A stretch of 64,000 bases of DNA, taken from Yamagishiella unicocca (taxonomy: Eukaryota; Chlorophyta; Chlorophyceae; Chlamydomonadales; Volvocaceae). The translations under genes and the position numbers were made by a program. The notes under the pieces were generated by a model, which worked only from the letters and a program-made list of their open reading frames with translations, was not told where the DNA came from and did no database searches. The DNA lies in the NCBI GenBank assembly GCA_003116995.1, contig BDSL01000090.1:124001-188000 (forward strand), in the 5' to 3' direction. Of this stretch, positions 47,701 to 59,000 are shown in pieces. Every line of letters begins with the position of its first letter. Position 1 is the first letter of the stretch.

Positions 47701-47895
47701 CTAAAAGAGTAATTATATGTTGACCAGTTAGCGCTGCGATAACGTGTACATGAATGAAGATTTTAGTGAAGGGCACGGCATGGCATAGCGCAGCATGGGC
47801 CTTACTGCCTGGCCCTATGGAGGAGTGCAGCTTAGTCGATACCGGCCAACCTCTGCATCTATTTGTTTAGGTTCATAGTGGTGACGTCAACGAGT
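44767..47895. other. 3.1-kb stretch without a supported gene
   Basis: The longest gene-poor stretch in the window, with lower GC. The 205-codon plus frame at 45447-46064 starts at GTG, has no phase-compatible partners and no domain. It is more likely 3' untranslated or intergenic DNA. AATAAA occurs at 44926 and TGTAA at 45896, either of which could end the HRGP transcript. Confidence 0.5.
46842..46965. repeat. 29-bp tandem repeat, about 3.5 copies
   Basis: Unit CA(A/T)ATATCGCGACAATTGGGC + GCAATTC, with diverged first and last copies. Intergenic. Confidence 0.75.
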
Positions 47896-50800
47896 ATGAC
47901 GGTCGAGGCAGTGACTGAATGGCTGAATGCAATCAAAACAGAGTCGGGTCGGCAGACGTTTCTGGAAAGCGGGATCAAACAGGCTGTGGAACTCTTACGG
48001 AACTTGACAGTTAATTATAAGTAAGAAGATATGCTTCTTGTGTTTTCGGCGTCGCCGCCGTTTTGTTCCCGAGCTTTAACACTCTTTGCCAAAACACAGG
48101 TCAGGCGACATCCTTGTCCTAATCATACGTCTTCTACGAAATTCGGTGCCTTTGGGGGAACCGGCAGTTTTAGCCATCCTCGAAGGCAGCGTTGTGGACA
48201 TTGTGTCGCAGCTTGTCAGCAACCTCGAGTTAAGCCCATCTGACATCGCCGCTTCTACTGCGGCGAGCTCTGCATCGGCCAGCGCTAGTGTTGGCAGGTC
48301 TGCTGCCGTACCGTCTGACACCGACGAAGCGGGTACTGCGTTCCTAGCGACGTCTGCGCAGCTCCTAGCAAACCTGGCCAGCTTTGGACCGGCCGCCGCT
48401 GACGAGGTCTGGGCGAAATGCTACCCAAGTGCTTTCTTGCAACTAGTCGCACACCGTTCCGGTACGTGAGTCAGAGATCGAACGACTAGCACGGACCTCG
48501 CGAAGTGTGCTTGGAGGGGCGGCAAGACGTGACGCGTGCCGTGTAATGCAGCATGGCTCGGGGAAGAGTTGCTGTAGCCGGCCGTCGGGACTGAGATGCC
48601 TCTCTTGGCGCGCCGCTTAGTACGTCCCGCGTCCATATGAGTATTGCTTGGAAACAGGCACCTAAGCATGCACCTAAACAGGCACATTAGCAAGCATCAG
48701 AGCAAGCATTACAGCAATCATTTGAGTAAACATCGGAGCAAGCACCAAAGCAAGCACCAAAGCAAGCACCAAAGCAAGCATCGGAGTAAGCAGCAGAGCA
48801 AGGACTGGAGCAAGTATTGGAGCAAGCAGCAGAGTAAGCACCCCCCCTCCGGCGCACGCAGGCAAGGTACATAAGCCCGCCACTCTGGCGCTGTACGCCT
48901 GCTGCCGCCAGTCAATTCGCTGCAGCAGGACGCTCTGCCAGGCAGGTGAGGACGCCACCGCCGGCACCGCAGCCGCCAGCACTTCCAATCCGCCGAGCTG
49001 CACCGGCACAGTAAGCCAGGGCCCGCTACTAGCCGGCGCGGCTGCGGCGGACGGCCCCCTCCGTCAGCTCCCTGATGATGGACACGGGCACGGCTGCCGC
49101 AGCTCGCCAGCTAGCGCGGGGCCTGCCCGCGGCATCTGGGTATCCCTGCTGGGCCACTTGCTGGCGGAGCGACGAGACGGGGGCCCGCAGGCCAGAGGGG
49201 CGGCGCTGGTCGATGCAGGTGGCAGCACCGGGCCTGATTGGACGGCGCTGCTGTGCGGCTGCGTCGCGATGCGGCAGGGCCTGCTGCAGCCGTTGCTGGC
49301 GCTGCTGGCACCCGTGGGGGGCATCCTGGTCGCTGGCGAGGCCATCCTGCCGCAGCCTGACTCCACACCGCCAGCATCATCAGCCGCGGTCGCGGACCTG
49401 GCGGGGGCTGGAGGCGCCGGTGCCGAGGCGCGAGGCATCGTCCGTTCTGCGATGTACGGCACTCTGTGCCCCGTGCTGCTCCACGTGCTGGCCCAGGAGC
49501 TGTACGAACTGAAGGGCAGTGTGGATGTGGACGTGGGGCTGGAGGGAGACTGGGGCGCGGGGGCTCGGGCGGGGGCGGCGGCAGCGACCGGGGCGGCGGG
49601 GGAGGAGCCGGCGGAGGGAGGGCCTGCGGGGGTGCTGCACGCGCCGTCAGTGCCAGCAGCAGCGGCAGCTGCAGGAGAAGCAACGCCTGTGGGTGGGGTA
49701 GCGGCAGCAGAAGCGGAGGCGGCAGAGGCCAAGCTGGATTTGCTGCCGCCGGTGGCCCGACGGCTGGCGGCGGCGCTGCTGTGTGTGATGAACGTGGCTG
49801 AAGCTACGGCGCGACAGCTTGCAAGCGGGGATCCCGTTGGGCTCCCGTTCAGATCCACGCACATTCCTAGTGCAGAGTCCACCTCTACCGGAGCAGCTAC
49901 TAGAGCCGCTGTCCACACCACCGTTCCCGCTGCCGGAGCTGCTGCCACGTCAGCTCTATGCGCGAGTGACGAGATGGTGGAGGCCGTGCCGGCGGCTGCA
50001 GTGCTGGAGGCGGCCCTTGAGGTGAGCCAAACGTGCTGGTGCCGATGCAATCTTTAGCGCCGCTGATACAACAGGTTTGTGGCTTACTCCACAATGCGCA
50101 AGTGCGCAAGTGCGCGATTAGACGGACAAAGCGGCAACAGTCCTCGAGGCTGCCGTGTGCGGCTGCTCTAGTGTCGGCGACGCTCTTTGGACTTGCGGTA
50201 ACACCATAATGCCAATTTGCCTCCCGACGGAGACGTGCGGCCATGTTGCTGACGTTCGTTCGCTTCGGCCGGTGTTGTTCCCCACTGAGGCAGTGCTAGC
50301 GGTGGCCTGGCCCACGGGACTCTACGAGGGCCGGGCGGGTGCGGGAGCACTATGCGACAAGCGAATACGTGTGACTTCGGCTATTGGGAAGGCCACCGCA
50401 AGCAATGCTTTCCACCTATAGCAACACCACTTCGATGGACGCCATCCTGGCGGGCTGGTAGTCGCGGGATGCACCACCTCACGCACTCTGCGCACCCCCA
50501 CCTACGAGACGCAGGTGCTCAAATCCGCGGCGCAGCGCGAGGATGGCGGGCGTGCTATTGCGGGTGGCATCGATATGGCTGCGTGGCTGCTGTGCGAAGG
50601 ACGCATGGCGGAGCAAATGCTGGGTATGCTGGCAGCAGTGCAGCCCGCCGCGGCCGCCCGAGATAAGCAGAGGCGGCGGGATTGGGGGGAGGAGGGGAGC
50701 TCTCAGCCGCCACGCCCCGCTGCTGCCGCTGCCGCCGCTGCCGCTGCCGCTGCCGGTGCCGGTGCCGGTGCCGCCATCCCTGGATCCCTTGGAGGCGCCT

Positions 50801-51981
50801 CGGCGACCACTGCGGCGCAAACGGGGCGACCGGTCCTGGAGCTGCCGGCGGCGCTCGCCTCCCTCGCAAAGGGCTTTCCGCGCTCGGCAGCTTACTTGGG
50901 GTACCGCGGCGACCTGGTTTCGGTGCTAGCGAATGGAGCCTTCCGACGCCCGCGGGTGGTCTCGGAGCTGCTGGAGCGGGGCGGGCTGGAGCTGCTGCTT
51001 GCGCAGACACACTTGGATGAGCACAGCCCTCTGGCTCGCGAGTGGGCGCTGTGGGGCATCCGCAATATGTGTGAGGGAAGTGAGGAGGTGCGTGGGGCGT
51101 CGGGGGGGGGGGACAGGACACGGGTCGCTACCATACCCCTGTGGGCGCGTTGATGGTTGTTGCAACCTACAACTCCCGCAGCCTACGGTGTTCATGCTGT
51201 GCGGCCGGCTGGCTCGATCATAGGGGGGTGCTGGCTACGAGGCGTGCTGACCGCTGAGGTGATGTCGAAGCCCTGAATGAGGCAAGACTTCGTGTGCGGC
51301 CAAAAGCGATGCCGCACAGCACGGTGGTTGCGACGGGACCGGGGAAGGGCTCCCTCCTTTTGTACTATGGCGAGGGACCGGGTGCGAACGGTTGGTGCGG
51401 TGCGCCACTTTCGTCAAACACTATATGCAAACAAATCATGCCACACACAAACTCTTTAGCTGCTGTAGTGCGCTAACCAGGTGGTAGTTGTGTGTCGCGC
51501 GCCCGACGGGCTAATGACTTGTGTCATGTGTTTTTCACGCAGTTTTCGTGTAGCTCATTGTAACCCTTTTCGGTATGCGTGCAGCGGATATGTCTAATGG
51601 TACGCCTTTCCCATGCCGAGCTACGAGCGTGGATTCCTACTTGGTCATCCTTTCGGACACCACCTGTCTATTCCCGGGCCTTGCATGTTGTAGGTGCAGC
51701 GGCGCATTTCAGGCCTCGAGCTCCAAACTGCCCTCGAGACACCCGAGCTGCAGCAGCTAGGGCTACGGCTGGAGCTGGACAAGATGACTGGGAAGATGAA
51801 GGTAAGCGATGTTGCCCGATCAGGCGTAGATGACGTGGGATGCAAACGGCATGTGGCCTTGAATGTCATTGCGTGGAAATTCTGCCCTGACCCTTTGCCG
51901 CCTTGTGTTTCTGTCGTGAATTCGACGCAGGTCTCAAAGACGGAGGAGTCTAAATCGTTTCTGGAGCAACACGGACTCTAA
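47896..51981 (+). CDS. ATXN10: Ataxin-10 homologue (armadillo-like)
   Basis: Six exons close in frame to 792 residues: 47896-48020, 48100-48461, 48862-50021, 50515-51087, 51694-51801 and 51931-51981 (stop TAA). The start is an ATG opening TVEAVTEWLNAIK. A potential donor at 48946 is ignored because the frame reads through to 50021. The N-terminal half has armadillo-type helices (DILVLIIRLLRN, HKPATLALYACCRQS, WVSLLGHLLAE, MYGTLCPVLLHVLAQELYEL) with Ala/Gly-rich inserts. The C-terminal domain typical of ataxin-10 is clear at about 672-790: YRGDLVSVLANGAFRR, LERGGLELLLAQTHLDE, SPLAREWALWGIRNMCEGSE and, across introns, ELQQLGLRLELDKMTGKMK. Animal ataxin-10 is a scaffold linked to cytokinesis and cilia; the role in algae is unknown. 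The insert lengths are unusual compared with the roughly 475-residue human protein. Confidence 0.88.
48688..48840. repeat. 12-bp degenerate tandem repeat in ATXN10 intron 2
   Basis: About 13 copies of AGCAAGCA(C/T)C(A/G)(A/G), giving an artefactual SKHQ-repeat frame. The array ends about 20 bp before the exon 3 acceptor. Confidence 0.9.
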
Positions 51982-53001
51982 CTACGTTTGACTGGGACTA
52001 CGAGGTGTAAATAATTGCAGTGGCCCAGGGAGTGCTTACGGAGCAGGTGCTAGGCGCTGGTTGTCTTTACCATCTACGCTACGGGCATAGACTTGCACGG
52101 AAGAAGATATTGGTAACGAGTTTTCATGCTCCAGCAACCTTGACAACCCTGATGCCTGGAGCCCTTGGATTGTCCACCGGTCTTGACGGCTCCTAACAGT
52201 CCGTCGTAATTTGGTATCAGGCTCTTACCTTCCTTTTCCTAAAACTGGTGCACATGACCAACCAATGTAACGTGCGAGTTTTTGGAATTCTCCTTGGCAG
52301 TTGGGCGGGTGGTTGCCCACCGGGGAACCGAGTAGGCGCCGGGCTGAGGCTAGGTGATTTTGGAAAATATTTTGCGTGACGTTTAGCAGGTTCTATGGAG
52401 TACTTCGTGACGTTGGCGTAGGGACTTCCGATGGAGAGATGCGTTTGCGCCCGTTTGTTCACGCCTCTCCGTTTCCGCCCTTGTTCACGACTATATATAC
52501 GCTGTAGCAGCCATAACCTTTCAATCTGAAATAACTCAGTTGTTATCTCCAAACCTCCAGCCTTGTTGTCTGAGCGTTAAACGGCTAATAGAGAGGACGA
52601 CGACGCACACTCGCTTCAGCCCCCTTCCACCGGGGAAGCTGATCCTTGATAAGCTTTAAGTGAGCGACCACCAACAGGTGCGTAGTGCCTTCTCCGCGCG
52701 CAAGCAGTGTTCAGCGACCAGTTGCGACTCGGGCGGGCACAAACCGACGGCCTGTCAGCGGCCAGGGCCAGGCGACACGTGACAACGCCTTGACTCTCAA
52801 AAGACCATTACGTGATCTCGACATGTCTTTGATCGCTTGAATTCGCCACTTCCGTAACCTCGGCAGAGCATTCGGGCATGCCTATGGAAAATTTACGCTG
52901 CTCTTCCATGCCCGCGGTCCGTCACCGCCCCGCAGGAACGCGCACGCCTATCGATACGCCTATTCTGGCGGGCTGTGGACAGCACCGGCCCGGGCGGCTG
53001 G
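51982..53001. promoter_or_regulatory. ATXN10 3' flank and promoter region of membrane HRGP 2
   Basis: Starts with TGTAA at 52006, 25 nt after the ATXN10 stop. Lower GC to about 52560. TATATATA at 52492-52499 is the only TATA-like element near the next gene and would give a leader of nearly 500 nt. An ATG at 52878 opens a frame that overlaps the next gene without splicing; see the gene entry. Confidence 0.45.
52006..52010 (+). terminator. Candidate TGTAA poly(A) signal for ATXN10
   Basis: TGTAA 25 nt after the stop codon. This is closer than usual; a second TGTAA at about 52266 is an alternative. Confidence 0.4.
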
Positions 53002-56000
53002 ATGGTGGCTGCAACGCGCCATGGTCTTCAGCGCGCTATTGCGGTTCTCGCGCTACTCGCTCTGGCATGTGGCGGCCCCGGCGTGACTGTGACGTTGGCA
53101 GGTACGGATTTGCAACAGCACATGCAGTGCCCCATGTGTCCGTCGGCGCATGCGCAATGGGCACAATGGACGACTGTTCGGCGTCTGAGAGCTCACTATA
53201 CGCCCCGACACCCCTAAAACCTTCAGGTGCAGACGCCATATATGAGGGGCCGCCTTCCAACCCGGAACTACCATCACCACCGCCACGGCCTTCACCACCA
53301 CCTAGCCCTCCACCCGGGTACCCGCCACTGAGCCAAGGTTCACCACCACCGCCACGGCCTTCACCACCTAGCTCTCCACCCGGGTACTCGCCACTGAGCC
53401 AAGGTTCACCACCACCGCCTCCATCACCACCTAGCTCTCCACCCGGGTACTCGCCACTGAGCCAAGGTTCACCACCACCGCCTCCATCGCCACCTAGCTC
53501 TCCACCCGGGTACCCGCCACTGAGCCAAGCTACACCACCACCACCCAGCCCGGAGCCACCCAGCCCGGAACCACCATCGCCGACACCACCCAGCCCGGAG
53601 CCACCCAGCCCGGAACCACCATCGCCGACACCACCCAGCCCGGAACCACCATCGCTGACACCACCCAGCCCGGAGCCTCCCAGCCCGGGACCACCACCGC
53701 CGCCAAAAGCCGGGCCGCCGCCTCCCTGGCCCACATTGTTAGACTATCTGTATCCCGACGTAACAATGCGACCCAGACCACCCCGCCCACCACCAGCACC
53801 CCCGTCCCCACCACGACCACCACCACTGCCGCCTGCACCACCACCACCACCAAGACCACCACCACGGCCTCCCTCCCCACGACCGCCTCTTCCCCGCGCC
53901 CCGCCACCAGCAGCACCACCTACGAATCCAGGCCCCCCTCCCCCCCCTCCCCCCCCTCCCCCCCCCCCCCACCACCGCCGTCCTCCCCACCATCACCGCC
54001 TAGTCCTCCACCCGGGTACCCACCGTCGTACCCACCGTCGTACCCACCGTCGGACCCACCGTCGGACCCTCCGTCGGACCCACCGTCGGATCCTCCGTCG
54101 GACCCACCGTCGGACCCACCGTCATCACCGCCGCCACCCAGCCCGGAACCACCATCGCCGACACCACCCAGCCCGGAGCCTCCCAGCCCGGGACCACCAC
54201 CGCCGCCAAAAGCCGGGCCGCCGCCTCCCTGGCCCACATTGTTAGACTATCTGTATCCCGACGTAACAATGCGACCCAGACCACCCCGCCCACCACCAGC
54301 ACCCCCGTCCCCACCACGACCACCACCACTGCCGCCTGCACCACCACCACCACCAAGACCACCACCACGGCCTCCCTCCCCACGACCGCCTCTTCCCCGC
54401 GCCCCGCCACCAGCAGCACCACCTACGAATCCAGGCCCCCCTCCCCCCCCTCCCCCCCCTCCCCCCCCCCCCCACCACCGCCGTCCTCCCCACCATCACC
54501 GCCTAGTCCTCCACCCGGGTACCCACCGTCGTACCCACCGTCGGACCCACCGTCGGACCCACCGTCGTCACCGCCGCCACCCAGCCCGGAACCACCATCG
54601 CCGACACCACCCAGCCCGGAGCCTCCCAGCCCGGGACCACCACCGCCGCCAAAAGCCGGGCCGCCGCCTCCCTGGCCCACATTGTTAGACTATCTGTATC
54701 CCGACGTAACAATGCGACCCAGACCACCCCGCCCACCACCAGCACCCCCGTCCCCACCACGACCACCACCACTGCCGCCTGCACCACCACCACCACCAAG
54801 ACCACCACCACGGCCTCCCTCCCCACGACCGCCTCTTCCCCGCGCCCCGCCACCAGCAGCACCACCTACGAATCCAGGCCCCCCTCCCCCCCCTCCCCCC
54901 CCTCCCCCCCCCCACCACCACCGCCGTCCTCCCCACCATCACCACCTAGTCCTCCACCCGGGTACCCACCGTCGTACCCACCGTCGTACCCACCGTCGGA
55001 CCCACCGTCGGACCCACCGTCGGACCCTCCGTCGGACCCACCGTCGGATCCTCCGTCGGACCCACCGTCGGACCCACCGTCATCACCGCCACCACCCAGC
55101 CCGGAATCACCATCGCCGACACCACCCAGCCCGGAGCCTCCCAGCCCGGGACCACCACCGCCGCCAAAAGCCGGGCCGCCGCCTCCCTGGCCCACATTGT
55201 TAGACTATCTGTATCCCGACGTAACAATGCGACCCAGACCACCCCGCCCACCACCAGCACCCCCGTCCCCACCACGACCACCACCACTGCCGCCTGCACC
55301 ACCACCACCACCAAGACCACCACCACGGCCTCCCTCCCCACGACCGCCTCTTCCCCGCGCCCCGCCACCAGCAGCACCACCTACGAATCCAGGCCCCCCT
55401 CCCCCCCCTCCCCCCCCCCCACCACCACCGCCGTCCTCCCCACCATCACCGCCTAGTCCTCCACCCGGGTACCCACCGTCGTACCCACCGTCGGACCCAC
55501 CGTCGGACCCACCGTCGGACCCACCGTCGGACCCACCGTCGGACCCTCCGTCGGACCCACCGTCGGACCCTCCGTCGGACCCACCGTCGGACCCACCGTC
55601 GTCACCGCCACCACCCAGCCCGGAACCACCATCGCCGACACCACCCAGCCCGACGCCTCCCAGCCCGGGACCACCACCGCCGCCAAAAGCCGGGCCGCCG
55701 CCTCCCTGGCCCACATTGTTAGACTATCTGTATCCCGACGTAACAATGCGACCCAGACCACCCCGCCCACCACCAGCACCCCCGTCCCCACCACGACCAC
55801 CACCACTGCCGCCTGCACCACCACCACCACCAAGACCACCACCACGGCCTCCCTCCCCACGACCGCCTCTTCCCCGCGCCCCGCCACCAGCAGCACCACC
55901 TACGAATCCAGGCCCCCCTCCCCCCCCTCCCCCCCCCCCACCACCACCGCCGTCCTCCCCACCATCACCGCCTAGTCCTCCACCCGGGTACCCACCGTCG

Positions 56001-59000
56001 TACCCACCGTCGGACCCACCGTCGGACCCACCGTCGGACCCACCGTCGGACCCTCCGTCGGACCCTCCGTCGGACCCACCGTCGGACCCTCCGTCGGACC
56101 CACCGTCGGACCCACCGTCGTCACCGCCACCACCCAGCCCGGAACCACCATCGCCGACACCACCCAGCCCGACGCCTCCCAGCCCGGGACCACCACCGCC
56201 GCCAAAAGCCGGGCCGCCGCCTCCCTGGCCCACATTGTTAGACTATCTGTATCCCGACGTAACAATGCGACCCAGACCACCCCGCCCACCACCAGCACCC
56301 CCGTCCCCACCACGACCACCACCACTGCCGCCTGCACCACCACCACCACCAAGACCACCACCACGGCCTCCCTCCCCACGACCGCCTCTTCCCCGTGCCC
56401 CGCCACCAGCAGCACCACCTACGAATCCAGGCCCCCTCCCCCCCTCCCCCCCCCCACCACCACCGCCGTCCTCCCCACCATCACCACCTAGTCCTCCACC
56501 CGGGTACCCACCGTCGGACCCACCGTCGGACCCACCGTCGGACCCTCCGTCGGACCCACCGTCGGACCCTCCGTCGGACCCACCGTCGTCACCGCCACCA
56601 CCCAGCCCGGAACCACCTTCACCGCCACCCAGCCCGCCACCCAGCCCGCCACCCAGCCCGCCACCCAGCCCTCCCCCTAGCCCGCCACCCAGCCCGCCAC
56701 CAGTGCGTGATGTGCCCCGTCCGCTCTCTACGCAATCACCCAATGGAAACGGTGATGTCAAGCGTCAATCGCCACCTCCTAGCCGACCGCCACCGCCGCC
56801 CGTACCGGCGGACTGCGCGAGGCTGGCGCAAGCTGCTCTGTTAGCAATTCCGGAGGTGGGTCATGAGTTTGCAGCTCATGGGGCAAGATGTCGGAGGAAC
56901 TGATGCCGGACTGTTTGCTACTCGGCTTGCGTTTGTTGTCTAGACTGCTAAAAGTTAGTCCCATTTCTGTTGTCCAGACTGCTGAAGTTGGGCCCCCTTC
57001 CGATCTTACAGGCCGTCAACAGCTCTTTCGTCGTAGCGGCAGGTTTGACAGCCAACTCTGCTGTCCAGGTCTCGTCCCTTTCCACGTCATTTTGTGCTGT
57101 TTGTAGCTGCGCTTTAAGGGTCGGCAATGGGGCCAGCGGATCGTTGAGCAGCACGACGTTGGGGTCATCAAGCGGCAACACCCGTGGTGGCGGCAGCCCG
57201 GCTGCAGGGACGGATGCAACCTTCGGACCAGGGATGTCGACCACATCCGACTGGCTGGTGGACGCTGCGGAGGGCACCTACTTACTGGAGCTTCAGATCG
57301 GAGGAGTGTGGTACACGCGTACTGTGGTGGTAGACCGCACACCGCCTCGTGTGTCTGGAAATGCGACCCTCAGCTCCCATCGTGTCCGTCAGGTGGGTGA
57401 CAGGAAAGGACTGGTTGCTTGACATGGGTATGGGTAGTGTAGTGTAGTGTGGTGCATAGGCTTCGGAGGCTTCGGACACCTGTACCTCAGGCGGGGGGGG
57501 GGGGTACGGGCGCTGGCGCCCAGACAACAACCTTGGTGGGCGCTGTGGTACCAGACGGCGACAGGGGCGATGCGTGGGCTGGTTGCACCGACACTGATTT
57601 GGCAGCCACTTACCGAACTGCAAACATTGGCGCATTGCGCGGCCCAGCTGCTCCTCGACCTATCTCGCTATGTGGCGTTGGGTGCGTGCCTTCCCTGATT
57701 AACGCTAACCACTCCCACTGTAACCGTTACAACAACTCCCCGCTGCCTACTCGCACCGAAGCTGACCCCTTCGGCTAACGACCCCCACCTCGCGTGTTTG
57801 CTGTGTCAGGAGCCGGCGGCCTTGGCTGAAGCCTCGCTGAACAACATCGCAACCAAGCGCGCAATGGTGCTGTACTTGTCTTTCAGCGAGCCAGTGGCAG
57901 GATTCAACCCGCGAACTGAAATCAAGGCCACAGGCGCGGTGATCACAGAGTGGGTCTCCTCACCGGACAACACTTCCTTCTGGATCCTGGCGCTCAGCTC
58001 GTCCTCTGATGACTCAACTGCGACGGGGTCCGTCGCGGACGTCAGTTTCTACCTGCCATCGGGCGGCTACTATGACAAGGCCCACAACCCTGGCTTCAAC
58101 GACTTGTTGCTGACGATGCCCTTGGAAGCGAAGCAGACGGTATCGTCGTCGGAAGACGAGGCTCTGGCAACATCGACACGTGTACTTGCTACAGCGTACC
58201 CGGCAACGGTGGCCAGCAACAGCATCGCAGCGGCTGCGTCCAGTGAGTTAGCCCTGTGCGACGGCCTGGGTGGGGGCTGCGGGGGCGTTGCATGTGGAGT
58301 AGTCGGGATCGCACACGAAGAAGCGAATCAAGGGGGCGAGCTGACACGCGTTGCATGAGGAGTCGGGATAGCACGCGAAGAAGCGAGCCAAACTTGCCGT
58401 CCTCAAGCAGAGCGCGGGCGGGCGAAGGGCGAGTTGCCAGTTGCACAGGGGGCTGCAGCCGCTGCACTAGCCGGACTGCTGGCTACGCTGGCCGAACGAG
58501 GGCTCCTAGCTGCCCCAGCCGACAACCCTAGCTGAGAAGAGTCCCGTGTGCCGCTTCCGCCACCTAGCCATCAACCCGCTGTCGTTCAAGCAAATCGCGC
58601 CGACGTGTCGGTAAGGTTTGGCCCCAGCTTCCACCTCAACCCCGGCAGCAACACCCGCCCACCGGTCCCGCATCCATCCACAGGCTCCTTTGCCCAGGTC
58701 CTTCGAGCCAAGGGCGGTCTGCTCCAGGGGAGCTACCACCTCCAGATGCTGACCATGTCGCTCTACCTCGCGAGCCCCGGCATCGGCAACGAGTACGCAG
58801 AATACGCAGTAAAGCTCAGGTGAGGAGCTGCCATGTCGTGTCGTGGTCGGATCGTGTCGTGCGCACACGTGGACGGCAGTACATGAAGTTCGTACGGTTG
58901 TACGAAAAGGGGAGGGGAGGCTAGGGAGCGGGGACCGTCCGATCGCGGGGATGCGCAGAATGGGGCTGGCGGTGTCTTGGCCGACGCGTATGCCGGCGAT

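Noticed and set aside
48644..48874. SKHQ-repeat open frame
   Set aside because: A product of the 12-bp tandem repeat inside ATXN10 intron 2.
48946..49060. Possible intron after GGCAG|GTGAGG in ATXN10
   Set aside because: The frame is open straight through and no acceptor with matching phase is clearly better than read-through.
52878..54245. Unspliced 455-codon plus frame starting at ATG 52878
   Set aside because: It shares the rod frame but has no signal peptide and ends at the out-of-frame unit 2. The spliced start at 53002 gives a clear signal peptide in phase.
53036..56761. Many minus-strand Gly/Asp-rich open frames opposite the HRGP rod
   Set aside because: They are antisense shadows of a C-rich coding repeat; the plus frame has the signal peptide and spliced continuation.
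58440..58535. Ala/Leu-rich frame [16 protein letters not shown] as an exon of the large membrane gene
   Set aside because: It ends at TGA with no donor before the stop and cannot be joined in phase to the next exon.
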